NCBI GenBank assembly: GCA_963747425.1
Contig: CAVVFJ010000012.1
Location: 363,427 to 427,426, forward strand
DNA length: 64,000 nucleotides
Source of the DNA: DASUPK01 sp963747425
GTDB taxonomy: Bacteria; Actinomycetota; Thermoleophilia; Solirubrobacterales; 70-9
Direction: 5' to 3'
Under the pieces are notes generated by a model. It was not told where the DNA came from, ran no database searches, and saw only the letters and a program-made list of their open reading frames with translations. Positions 43,716 to 51,206 of the stretch are shown here, one piece after another; positions within the stretch are counted from its first letter, which is position 1; each line of letters begins with the position of its first letter. The position numbers and the translations under genes were made by a program.

Positions 43716-44416
43716 TGCCCGAGGCACGAATGCACTACCAGGACCAGCTCGACGGGCTGGAGAGGAATTGCCTGGGCGGGCTCGACCTGGTGATCGCCTC
43801 GCTGGATCGCACCATGGAGGCCGTCCAGCACCAGGACATGGAGCTCGCCGAGCTGGTGATCGCGGACGATGACCGGATCGACGGCCGCTACCTGGAGGTG
43901 CATCAGGAGATCCTCACCATGCTCGCGACCCAGGCCCCGGTGGCGACCGATCTCCGCCTGATCTCGGCCCTTCTTCACGTCATGCACTCGATCGAGCGGA
44001 TGGGTGACCAGTGCGTGAACATCTCCAAGGTCATCCCGCTCACCGGCCACGACGCTCCCGTCCACGACGAGATGGTCGATCGGATCCTGCTGATGGGCAA
44101 GCAGGGCCGCTCGATGCTCTCGCAGGCGAAGAAGGCGTTCGAGGGCCGCGACGTCGAGCTCGCTCGCGATCTGGTCCGCCAGGACGACCTGATCGACAAC
44201 CTGAACAAGGAGTGCTTTCAGATCGCAGTCCGGGTCGGGGACGAGCAGGACGTCCGCGAGTGGGCGATGACGATGATGCTGGTCGCGCGAGCCCTGGAGC
44301 GGATCGGCGACAACGCCGTCGACATCGGTGAGCAGGTCGCCTTTGTCGTGACCGGCCTCTTCCGGGAGTTCGAGGACGCTTCGCACCCCGGCCAGGCGCC
44401 GCTGCCCTCGAGCTAG
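43715..44416 (+). CDS. phoU: Phosphate transport system regulator PhoU
   Basis: The 233-aa all-helical protein has two PhoU repeats, each with the metal-binding D/E-x-x-x-D pattern (DDDRIDGRYLEVHQEI, and RQDDLIDNLNKECFQI) and the HSIERMGDQCVNI / RALERIGDNAVDIGEQ motifs. It represses Pho signalling when phosphate is plentiful by linking PstB to the sensor kinase. The ATG overlaps the pstB TGA (TGATG). It closes the pst operon; the next gene converges on it. Confidence 0.95.
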   Translation: MPEARMHYQDQLDGLERNCLGGLDLVIASLDRTMEAVQHQDMELAELVIADDDRIDGRYLEVHQEILTMLATQAPVATDLRLISALLHVMHSIERMGDQCVNISKVIPLTGHDAPVHDEMVDRILLMGKQGRSMLSQAKKAFEGRDVELARDLVRQDDLIDNLNKECFQIAVRVGDEQDVREWAMTMMLVARALERIGDNAVDIGEQVAFVVTGLFREFEDASHPGQAPLPSS

Positions 44417-44420
44417 AACA

Positions 44421-45932
44421 TCACCAGGAGCGAAGCGCTCGCATTCGCGAGGCCTTCTTGAACTGGTGGCCCTCCATCCGGCCCAGCAGGTCGTCAAGGA
44501 GCCGTACCGCGTCGGCCGCGTAGGGCCCCTTGTTGAGCATCACGCACTCGGCCCGCTCGGCCATTGCCGCGTCCGTCATCTCGCCTCGATGCCGCACTCC
44601 CTTCTTGACGAAGTTGTCGAGCACCTGGGTCGCCCAGATCACCGGGACGTGGGCGGCCTCGCAGAGCCAGAGGAGCTCCTCCTGCATCTCCGCCATCCGG
44701 CGACTGCCGACCTCGACCGCCAGGTCGCCACGGGCGATCATGATCGCGAGTGGCTGCCGGCCTGCCCCTTGCACGATCAGCTCGGGAAGGTTTGAAACCG
44801 CGAGCCGAGTCTCGATCTTTGCCACCAGACCGACCGAGCCAGCCCCGCGCGCAGTCAGCTCCTCCTGAAGCAGGGCGATGTCCTCGGGCCGCTGCACGAA
44901 CGAGTAGCCGATCAGGTCCGCGATTGGCGCCACCGCGTCAAGGGTGTGCAGGTCGGCGGGGGTCAGCGGGTCGAGCTTCAGTTCGGTCGTCGGAAAGTTG
45001 ATGCCCTTCTCGACCCTCAGGTGCTCCCCCTTGTCGCGGGCCTCGGTGACCCGGAGGAGCAGGCCGTAATCGAGGCGTTGCTCCACCACGGCGCCAAGCC
45101 GTCCTTCATTGACCCAGACCTCGTCCCCCTCCTGGAGCTGCGCCATTGCCTCGGGGAGGGTGCACTCGAATTGGAGCTCCCACTCGCTGGCCACGGGCAC
45201 CTCCAGTGAGGTCATCAGCAACCTGTCCTCGAGGTGGACTCGGTCGTCATGACGGACCGTTGTCGAGGCAATCCTTGATCGTGGACCGCTCAAGTCGAAG
45301 CAGACCCGGCACGAGCGGCCGGTTTCGGAAGCTGCGCTGCGCACGTGCTCGGCCATCTGCGCCCAGGCCGGAACGTCATCGTGGGCGCAGTTGATCCGGG
45401 CGACATCCATCCCCCCGAAGACCAGACTCCGCACCAGGTTGTACGAGCGGGCCGCCTCGCTCGGCAGGGTCACCATCACCCGCACTGCCCGGTGAGCAGG
45501 GGTGGGGCCGAGGACCGCCTCGGTTTGCGCCCGGAGCAGCTCGTGACCGCGGAAGTAGGCCTCGGTGTCTGGAGCGATCGGCGCCCTGTCGCCGGCTTCG
45601 CAGATGGCGTCGAGCGCTGCCACCACCGCGTTCAGGTTGGGAAGGACGCGGGCCTCGCAGCGACCCAGCGAGGAGAGCCCCAGCGGCATGAGCTCGAGTT
45701 GCATCTCCCTGAGATCGTGGTGGCGAAGGGCCAGATATTGGGCCAGGTTCCGCGCACTCCACAGGAACTCCTCCCGCCGGATCCGCGGCCGCCAGCGATC
45801 AAAGATCTCTCCGCCCTCGGTCAGTACCTCCGAGCGGAGATCAACGAGCTGATCTCGGAGCTTGCGAACCCCGGCCAGTTGGCGGGCGTCCAGCCCGTGC
45901 TCGGTCGCTCTGACCATGGAAGACAGGGACAC
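44421..45932 (-). CDS. Pyruvate kinase-like protein with N-terminal extension
   Basis: The 503-aa protein has a 145-residue helical N-terminal domain not found in classical pyruvate kinase, then a TIM-barrel core: VMVTLPSEAARSYNLVRSLVFGGMDVARINCAHD, FDLSGPRSRI, VAKIETRLAVSNL (catalytic Lys and metal Glu) and IMIARGDLAVEVG (metal Asp). The allosteric C-terminal domain is absent, and the usual SGETA segment is replaced by LNKGPY. It may be a variant pyruvate kinase or an enzyme with another substrate. Confidence 0.82.
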   Translation of the reverse strand: MSLSSMVRATEHGLDARQLAGVRKLRDQLVDLRSEVLTEGGEIFDRWRPRIRREEFLWSARNLAQYLALRHHDLREMQLELMPLGLSSLGRCEARVLPNLNAVVAALDAICEAGDRAPIAPDTEAYFRGHELLRAQTEAVLGPTPAHRAVRVMVTLPSEAARSYNLVRSLVFGGMDVARINCAHDDVPAWAQMAEHVRSAASETGRSCRVCFDLSGPRSRIASTTVRHDDRVHLEDRLLMTSLEVPVASEWELQFECTLPEAMAQLQEGDEVWVNEGRLGAVVEQRLDYGLLLRVTEARDKGEHLRVEKGINFPTTELKLDPLTPADLHTLDAVAPIADLIGYSFVQRPEDIALLQEELTARGAGSVGLVAKIETRLAVSNLPELIVQGAGRQPLAIMIARGDLAVEVGSRRMAEMQEELLWLCEAAHVPVIWATQVLDNFVKKGVRHRGEMTDAAMAERAECVMLNKGPYAADAVRLLDDLLGRMEGHQFKKASRMRALRSW

Positions 45933-45980
45933 AGCATCTTCGCGATCGGCGCGCCCGGCGTGAACGTTTCGTGAAGGCTG

Positions 45981-46925
45981 TCAGGCGGCGAGGTCCAGCT
46001 CTTGCACTCCGGAGGTCGCCGGGGTCCCGGCACGGTGATGAGCTCCCCAGGTTGCACATGCGGCGGCGTAAAGAAGGACTGCCAGGACCGTCGAGGTGCC
46101 GATCACCATGCCCGCCGCCGCGGCGCTGGTCAGATTGGTTGCCCCCATCGCGGCGACCGTCGCGGCGGGTGCCGTGCCGACCGCGCCGAGTGGCAGCAGC
46201 CCGATCGCTCCCATCGAGAAGAGCAGCAACGCCGCGTCCGCCGGGTCGGCCGGCAGCCCGAAGCCGAGTAGTACCGCCCAGGTGCGGAGCAGCGCCGCAC
46301 CGGTCAGTGCCAGCACGAGCCCGACCAGCCGGTTGCGCGCCCCAGGATCGGCGAGCACGGCCAGTCCCCGGGCGACCGAGCGGTGGCGAAAGCGCTGGTG
46401 GACGAGGCGCAGGAGGACGAGCGCGACGAGGGCGCCGCCCATCAACACCGCGGGCACCCACCCGGGGATCGCCGGAACGGCGGTGGCGGCGACCGCGGCG
46501 AGCACGGCAGAGGTGCAGACCTCGAGCAGCAGGATCGGTGCATCAGCGAGGGCGACCTGCGAGAGCTCCGGGGCGTCATCGCCTCCCAGGCGCCGCAGCA
46601 GGGCGACGCGCGCGGGGAGCGCGGCGTGGCCCTGCAGGGTGCCGACAAGGAACGACCCCGCGTTGGCGGTGTGAAGCACGCGGGAATCGAGTCGGCCTCC
46701 ACCCGCCGCCGCCAGAACAGTTCGCCAGGCTTCGGTGCGAATCAGGAGTGTGAGCGCATGGGCCATCGTCGCCCCCGCGAGAGCCCAGGGCGGGCAGGCA
46801 GATAGAGCTGCCAGCACGTCGGTGCCGCGAGTCGCGCCGATCCAGCCGATGAGGAGAGCCGCCGCTGCCCCGGGCCCGATCGCCGAGGCCACCCTGCGTG
46901 CGCGTCTCCGTCGGGAGGCGTGCAT
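45981..46925 (-). CDS. Flippase-like membrane protein (LPG synthase TM/UPF0104 family)
   Basis: The 314-aa protein has about eight membrane segments and patterns of the lysylphosphatidylglycerol-synthase transmembrane family: HALTLLIRTEAWRTVL, NAGSFLVGTLQGHAALPARVALLRRLGG and LLFSMGAIGLLPLGAVGTAPAATVAAMGA. Such proteins flip or modify lipids. There is no GNAT-type transferase domain. A Pho-like promoter lies just upstream, hinting at lipid remodelling under phosphate limitation, which is inference. Confidence 0.8.
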   Translation of the reverse strand: MHASRRRRARRVASAIGPGAAAALLIGWIGATRGTDVLAALSACPPWALAGATMAHALTLLIRTEAWRTVLAAAGGGRLDSRVLHTANAGSFLVGTLQGHAALPARVALLRRLGGDDAPELSQVALADAPILLLEVCTSAVLAAVAATAVPAIPGWVPAVLMGGALVALVLLRLVHQRFRHRSVARGLAVLADPGARNRLVGLVLALTGAALLRTWAVLLGFGLPADPADAALLLFSMGAIGLLPLGAVGTAPAATVAAMGATNLTSAAAAGMVIGTSTVLAVLLYAAACATWGAHHRAGTPATSGVQELDLAA

Positions 46926-46961
46926 TCCGCCCCAGCATTCTGGGGACGTCGGTTCGGCTCG

Positions 46962-47001
46962 GCGTTACCGGAATGTCACGAGATTGCAAAGAAGTAGTGA
47001 C
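46962..47001 (-). promoter_or_regulatory. Candidate Pho box upstream of flippase-like gene
   Basis: Read on the minus strand the pentamers are GTCAC, TTTGC, GTGAC and GTAAC at exact 11-bp spacing. TTTGCA and TAACGC are 17 bp apart as -35 and -10, about 37 bp before the ATG at 46925. Two of the four units deviate from TTCAC/TTTAC, so it is weaker than the three sites at 38946, 39413 and 57301. Confidence 0.5.
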
Positions 47002-47016
47002 GCCAGGCGACTTGGC

Positions 47017-47895
47017 CTAGACAACCGCGGGGACCGCCGGAGGCGCCACCGCTTGGACGGCGGCCTCGAACAGGTTGGCTGCGGAGGGCCGAGGCGGGTG
47101 GACCTCCAGGACCAGTGGGGCCGCGCCCTTGCGGGCGAGCAGCGGCGCGAGCCGGTCCCACGGCACGTTGCCGCGTCCCGGGGGCAGGTGGAGGTCGAGC
47201 CGCAGTGGATCGAGCTCGGGAGAGCCGGAGTCGTCCCGGCGTGCGCCGAGGTTGTCATGAAGATGGAAGAGGACGACGCGGTCGAGGGCGGGCTCGATCA
47301 GCTCGAGCGGGTCGGTGCGGCGCAGGCGGGCGACGATGTTGGCGTGGCCGATGTCGAGGCAGAGGCCGACGGCCGGCGAGGAGATCCGCTTCGCCATCGT
47401 CCGCAGGATCGACGGGGTGAATGAGAGGGCATCGGGGCAGGGGTACACCGGCGCCAGGTTCTCGAGTGCGATGATCACGCCGAGACGCTCGGCCTGGGCA
47501 GCCAGCGCGGCGAGCGAGCGCGTCTCTGCGAGGCGGCCGTCCTCGCTGGCGGGCTCGTCGGGGAGGTTGGCCGCGTGGTAGACGACGCGGGAAGCACCGA
47601 CCTCGGCCGCGTAGGAGATCAGTCCCTCCAGCGCAAGGTTGCCGTCGCGGGTGCCGGCTCGAACCGATCCGGGCCCGTGCACGACCGGACCGAGGCCTGC
47701 GGTGCCGAGCGCCTCCGAGAGAGCCGCGGCATGCCGAGTCGAATCCCGCGGACTGACCAGGACCGACGGCGGTGGGGAGGGGACCTGGACGAAGCGGAAG
47801 CCGGCGGCCTCGATCTCCTTCACGATCGGCGCGGCCGGCCACCAGTCATACGGAATGCTGAGCCCCAGTCGTTCGATCGGGTCGCTCACGGGCAT
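47017..47895 (-). CDS. Sugar phosphate isomerase/epimerase (AP endonuclease 2 fold)
   Basis: The 292-aa TIM-barrel protein (LGLSIPYDWWPAAPIVKEIEAAGFRFVQV...) has the metal-binding progression of this superfamily: HGPGS, VYHAAN, IALENLAP (Glu), GLCLDIGHAN (Asp, His), LFHLHDN and LVLEVHPP (Glu). The substrate is unknown. It is the last gene of the minus-strand arsenic-linked run, 71 bp after the aquaporin gene, but may be independent of it. ATG 47895 was chosen by domain position; its ribosome site is weak. Confidence 0.83.
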   Translation of the reverse strand: MPVSDPIERLGLSIPYDWWPAAPIVKEIEAAGFRFVQVPSPPPSVLVSPRDSTRHAAALSEALGTAGLGPVVHGPGSVRAGTRDGNLALEGLISYAAEVGASRVVYHAANLPDEPASEDGRLAETRSLAALAAQAERLGVIIALENLAPVYPCPDALSFTPSILRTMAKRISSPAVGLCLDIGHANIVARLRRTDPLELIEPALDRVVLFHLHDNLGARRDDSGSPELDPLRLDLHLPPGRGNVPWDRLAPLLARKGAAPLVLEVHPPRPSAANLFEAAVQAVAPPAVPAVV

Positions 47896-47966
47896 CGCTT
47901 CGAAGGTACGGCGGGCCTCCGCGAATCCCGTGAAGAGGCTGTGAATGCACGCCCTCTGGCGCCCGT

Positions 47967-48689
47967 CTAGGACGAGACCGAGGGCTCCTGGTGCGGCAGC
48001 ATCACCTCGGAAGCCTCCTCCGGGGTGATGTCCGGATAGAGCACGCGCAGCACGCCGATCGCGACCGCGCCGCCGACGAGCTGGGCCACCACGAAGGCCG
48101 GTACCGACGCCGGGGCGATCCCGGCGAAGGTGTCGGAGAACATCCGCCCGACGCTGATGGCCGGGTTGGCGAAGCTGGTCGAGCTGGTGAAGAAGTAGGC
48201 GGCGCCGATGTAGGCGCCCACCGCCGCCGGCGCGATGGACCCGCGGCGTGTCCGGGCCAGCGCGAAGATCACCAGGATCAGCCCGAGCGTTGCGATCACC
48301 TCGGCGAACAGGTGGGCATCGGACGCGCGGTGCTTGTCCGAGATGCTGATCGCCGCGAGGGCGAACATCCCGTTGGCCGTGATCGCGCCGGCAATGCAAC
48401 CGAAGACCTGCGCCGGGATGTAGGCGAACGCCTCGCGCCAGCGCAGGCCGCCGAAGCTGGCGTCGACCAGGGAGACGACCGGGTTGAAGTGGGCGCCGGA
48501 GACGGGCCCGAACATGAGGATGATCGTGAACAGCGCCGCCGCGGTGGCCGCCGCGTTCTCGAACAGCTGTAGGCCGATGTCGCCGGGCGAGAGGTTCGCG
48601 GCAGCGATCCCGGAGCCGATCACGGCGGCCGCGAGGAACGCAGAACCGAGGAACTCGGCGAACAGGCGTCGGGCAAGCGGAGGGCTCAT
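47967..48689 (-). CDS. MIP family aquaporin, arsenite-channel candidate (AqpS-like)
   Basis: The 240-aa channel has six membrane helices and the two pore loops: SGAHFNPVVSL (NPV in place of NPA) and SFANPAISVGRMFSD (NPA, then Arg). It lies in a cluster with arsC and divergent arsR-arsM and no ArsB or Acr3 is present, so arsenite may leave through this channel as in the Sinorhizobium AqpS system. Start at ATG 48689 follows from AGCCCTCCG-type ribosome complement; the longer frame is non-homologous. Confidence 0.88.
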   Translation of the reverse strand: MSPPLARRLFAEFLGSAFLAAAVIGSGIAAANLSPGDIGLQLFENAAATAAALFTIILMFGPVSGAHFNPVVSLVDASFGGLRWREAFAYIPAQVFGCIAGAITANGMFALAAISISDKHRASDAHLFAEVIATLGLILVIFALARTRRGSIAPAAVGAYIGAAYFFTSSTSFANPAISVGRMFSDTFAGIAPASVPAFVVAQLVGGAVAIGVLRVLYPDITPEEASEVMLPHQEPSVSS

Positions 48690-48702
48690 CGGCGAAGGAT
48701 TG

Positions 48703-49425
48703 TCAGGCCGCGACCAGCAGCTTCTCGGCGTACTCGCCCGGAAGGCCCGCCTCGGCGACCTGGCTCGCGGCATACTCGGCGTCGTATTCGAAGCGCTCGA
48801 TCCGCGCGCCGACCTCGCCGTCCGCGCCCTCCAGCACGGCGAACCCACCGCGTGGATCTCCGTCCTTGGGCTTGCCGACGGAGCCGCAGTTGACGAAGAG
48901 GACGTCTCCGTAGATATGGATCCACGGCTTGTGGGTGTGGCCGAAGACCATCACGTCGCAGTCCGCCCCCGCCGCGATCCGCTCGAACGTCTTCGCCGGC
49001 TTGTCCTCGAACAGGTACTCGTTCACCTTCCGCGGGGAGCCGTGCACGAGCAGGATGCGCCTACCGCCCAGCTCGAAGCGCAGGTCGAAGGGCAGCTCGC
49101 GCATGAAGTCCTTGGATTCCTGGTCGGTGTGCTCGAGGGTCCAGTTGACCGAGAGCTGGCCGAGGTCGCGGTCGTGCTGGTTCGGGTAGGCGCACATGCA
49201 GTCCTCCTCGTCCCGCCCGATCGCGTAGTCGTAGTTGCCGTAGATCGTGGGGATCTCGCGCTCCTGGATCAGGCGGCAGACCTCGTTGGGCCAGGGCCCG
49301 TACCCGACCAGGTCTCCTCCGCAGTACACCCGCTCGATCCCCAGCTCATCGATCCGCGCGAGTGCCGCCTCCAGCGCCGGCAGGTTGCCGTGGATGTCCG
49401 TGATCACGGCGACGGGCTGGCTCAT
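48703..49425 (-). CDS. Calcineurin-like phosphoesterase in arsenic cluster
   Basis: The 240-aa enzyme has D-x-H (ITDIHGN), GD (CGGDLVGYGP), GNYD, a histidine in LLVHGSPR and GHTH (FGHTHKPW), an intact dinuclear-metal site of the YfcE/ApaH-like type. It also has a CMC pair in EDCMCAYPNQ. Its start overlaps the arsC stop (ATGA) and 13 bp separate it from the aquaporin gene, so all three are co-transcribed. Its role in arsenic handling is unknown. Confidence 0.9.
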   Translation of the reverse strand: MSQPVAVITDIHGNLPALEAALARIDELGIERVYCGGDLVGYGPWPNEVCRLIQEREIPTIYGNYDYAIGRDEEDCMCAYPNQHDRDLGQLSVNWTLEHTDQESKDFMRELPFDLRFELGGRRILLVHGSPRKVNEYLFEDKPAKTFERIAAGADCDVMVFGHTHKPWIHIYGDVLFVNCGSVGKPKDGDPRGGFAVLEGADGEVGARIERFEYDAEYAASQVAEAGLPGEYAEKLLVAA

Positions 49426-50075
49426 TCGGCCGGCGTCTTCGATTCGTCCCGGCCGGTCAGCGTGCCGATCAGGTCCTCGACCCGTTGCCGGATCTCGTCC
49501 CGGATCCGGCGCACCGTCTCCAGGTCCTTGCCCGCCGGGTCCTCCAGATCCCAGTCCTCGTAGCGCTTGCCGGGATAGATCGGGCAGGCGTCGCCGCAGC
49601 CCATCGTGATCACGGCGTCAGCCGCACGGACGACCTCGTTGGTGAGCGGCTTCGGAAACTCCCGCGAGATATCCACGCCCACTTCCTCCATGGCCTTGAT
49701 GGCGTTTGGGTTGAGCTGATCGGCGGGGTCGGAGCCCGCCGAGCGGACGTGAACGCGGCCCTCGGCGGCCTTGTCGAGGAGCCCGGCGGCCATCTGGCTG
49801 CGGCCGGAGTTGTGGACGCAGACGAACAGCACCTCCGGGACCTCCTTGGTCACCTTGCCCTCCGCCTGCGCCAGCGCCCGCAGACGCTGGCGCGCGAATC
49901 GCTCGACCATGATCGGCACGAATTCCTCCACCTTTGCGCCCGCGAACTGGTCGAGGCTCTCGTCGACATAGGCGTCGATGGTCTCGCGCGAGAAGATGCC
50001 GGCGAATTCCTCCGCGAGCACGTCGATCGAGCGCTGGATGTGATTTCTCGTGGTCTGCTCAAGCTGGGCGGACAT
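49422..50075 (-). CDS. arsC: Arsenate reductase (LMW-PTP fold) with N-terminal helical domain
   Basis: The 217-aa protein has an 80-residue helical N-terminal domain (RSIDVLAEEFAGIFSRETIDAYVDESLDQF) fused to an ArsC of the low-molecular-weight phosphatase fold: P-loop VCVHNSGRSQMAAG, then MGCGDACPIYPGKRYEDWDLEDP. It reduces arsenate to arsenite. The domain form matches actinobacterial ArsC proteins that use mycothiol or thioredoxin; which one is unclear. The gene is divergent from arsR over a short shared promoter. Confidence 0.93.
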   Translation of the reverse strand: MSAQLEQTTRNHIQRSIDVLAEEFAGIFSRETIDAYVDESLDQFAGAKVEEFVPIMVERFARQRLRALAQAEGKVTKEVPEVLFVCVHNSGRSQMAAGLLDKAAEGRVHVRSAGSDPADQLNPNAIKAMEEVGVDISREFPKPLTNEVVRAADAVITMGCGDACPIYPGKRYEDWDLEDPAGKDLETVRRIRDEIRQRVEDLIGTLTGRDESKTPAE

Positions 50076-50132
50076 TCTCTACCTCCCTTGCCGCGGTTGG
50101 TTGCGAAATCGTAAAGGTTGACAATCGTCTAT

Positions 50133-50154
50133 TCAATCGATATACGTGTATTGA
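50133..50154. promoter_or_regulatory. Candidate ArsR operator
   Basis: TCAAT (50133-50137) and ATTGA (50150-50154) form an inverted repeat with a 12-base AT-rich spacer, overlapping the arsR start codon and lying in the 78-bp gap between divergent arsC and arsR. ATTGA/TCAAT-type half sites are common for ArsR/SmtB repressors. Confidence 0.5.
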
Positions 50155-50511
50155 TGGCTGTCGATCTGGAGATGGCTCCGAAGCAGAAGCGGCCCGCCGG
50201 GGAGCCGTGTTGCGAGCCTGTCGTCTACCCCGACATCGAGCGGGTTCAGGCGGAGCGGATGGGAACGGTGGCGAAGGCCCTCGGCGATCCGATTCGGATG
50301 CAGCTCGTGGACGTCCTTCGCAAGCACGCCGGGAAGGTCTGCGTCTGCGAGCTCGTCCCGCTCTTCGATCTCTCCCAGCCGACCGTGTCGCACCACCTCA
50401 AGGTTCTGCGCGAGGCCGGCATCGTCGGCTCCGAGCGCTCAGGGTCTCTGGGCCTACTACTACGTCAACCCCGACTCACTGAAGGAGCTGAGCGCATGGC
50501 TGAGCAACTGA
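50154..50511 (+). pseudogene. arsR: ArsR repressor, apparent +1 frameshift near its end
   Basis: The winged helix is clear (GTVAKALGDPIRMQLVDVLRKHAGKVCVCELVPLFDLSQPTVSHHLKVLREAGIVGSER), with the As-sensing C-V-C pair in KVCVCEL. As printed, the frame then runs into arsM, giving an apparent ArsR-ArsM fusion. Removing the T at 50439 restores the usual ArsR ending, QGLWAYYYVNPDSLKELSAWLSN, and a stop at 50509-50511, overlapping the arsM start by 16 bp. I therefore treat arsR and arsM as separate genes. Confidence 0.82.
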
Positions 50512-51206
50512 CCGGCAAGGACGAGATCCGCGAGGCCGTGCGAGAGCGCTACGCCGAGGCCGCCATGGCGGCGGCATCCAATTCGGAGGCCGGCTGCTGC
50601 ACCACCAGCCAGGCCGAGTGCGGTTGCGGCCCGAGCTCGACCCCGCTCGGTTGCGGCAACCCCACTGCGGTGGCGGACCTGCACGCCGGCGAGGCGGTCC
50701 TCGACCTCGGGTCGGGAGGTGGGGAGGACGTCTTCATCTCGGCGGCGCGGGTCGGGCCCGAGGGCCGCGTGTATGGCGTCGACATGACCGACGAGATGCT
50801 CGAGCTGGCGCGCGGAAATCAGCGCGAAGCCGGGATCGAGAACGTCGAGTTCCTGAAGGGGACGATCGAGCAGGTGCCGCTGCCCGACGACTCGGTCGAC
50901 GTCGTGATCTCCAACTGCGTGATCAACCTCTCCGCCGACAAGCCGGCCGTCCTCCGTGAGGCGGCGCGGGTGCTCCGGCCCGGCGGCCGGTTTGCCGTCA
51001 CCGACATCGTCGCCGACGACGACATGGACCCGGAGACCCGGGCCGACATGGCGAAGTGGACGGGCTGCATCGCGGGCGCGATCACGCAGAGCGAATTCCG
51101 GAGCACGCTCGAGGACGCCGGGTTCGAGGGGATCGATCTTCGCGAGACCCACCGAGTTCACGACCAGGCCGGCTCGGCGATCATCCGCGCGATCATGCCC
51201 GCGTGA
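50496..51206 (+). CDS. arsM: Arsenite S-adenosylmethionine methyltransferase
   Basis: From ATG 50496 the 236-aa protein has the ArsM layout: an N-terminal Cys-rich stretch (GCCTTSQAECGCG), CGNPTAVADLHAGEAVLDLGSGGGED (SAM motif I), GVDMTDEMLELAR and SNCVINLSADKPAVLREAARVLRPGGRFAVTD with the As(III)-binding Cys, and KWTGCIAGA with another. It methylates arsenite to volatile or less toxic forms. Its TGA overlaps the GTG of the diiron protein gene. Confidence 0.95.
   Translation: MAEQLTGKDEIREAVRERYAEAAMAAASNSEAGCCTTSQAECGCGPSSTPLGCGNPTAVADLHAGEAVLDLGSGGGEDVFISAARVGPEGRVYGVDMTDEMLELARGNQREAGIENVEFLKGTIEQVPLPDDSVDVVISNCVINLSADKPAVLREAARVLRPGGRFAVTDIVADDDMDPETRADMAKWTGCIAGAITQSEFRSTLEDAGFEGIDLRETHRVHDQAGSAIIRAIMPA

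Noticed and set aside
50118..51206. A natural ArsR-ArsM fusion protein
   Set aside because: The linker is a frameshifted ArsR tail; the conserved tail and stop appear when one T is removed.
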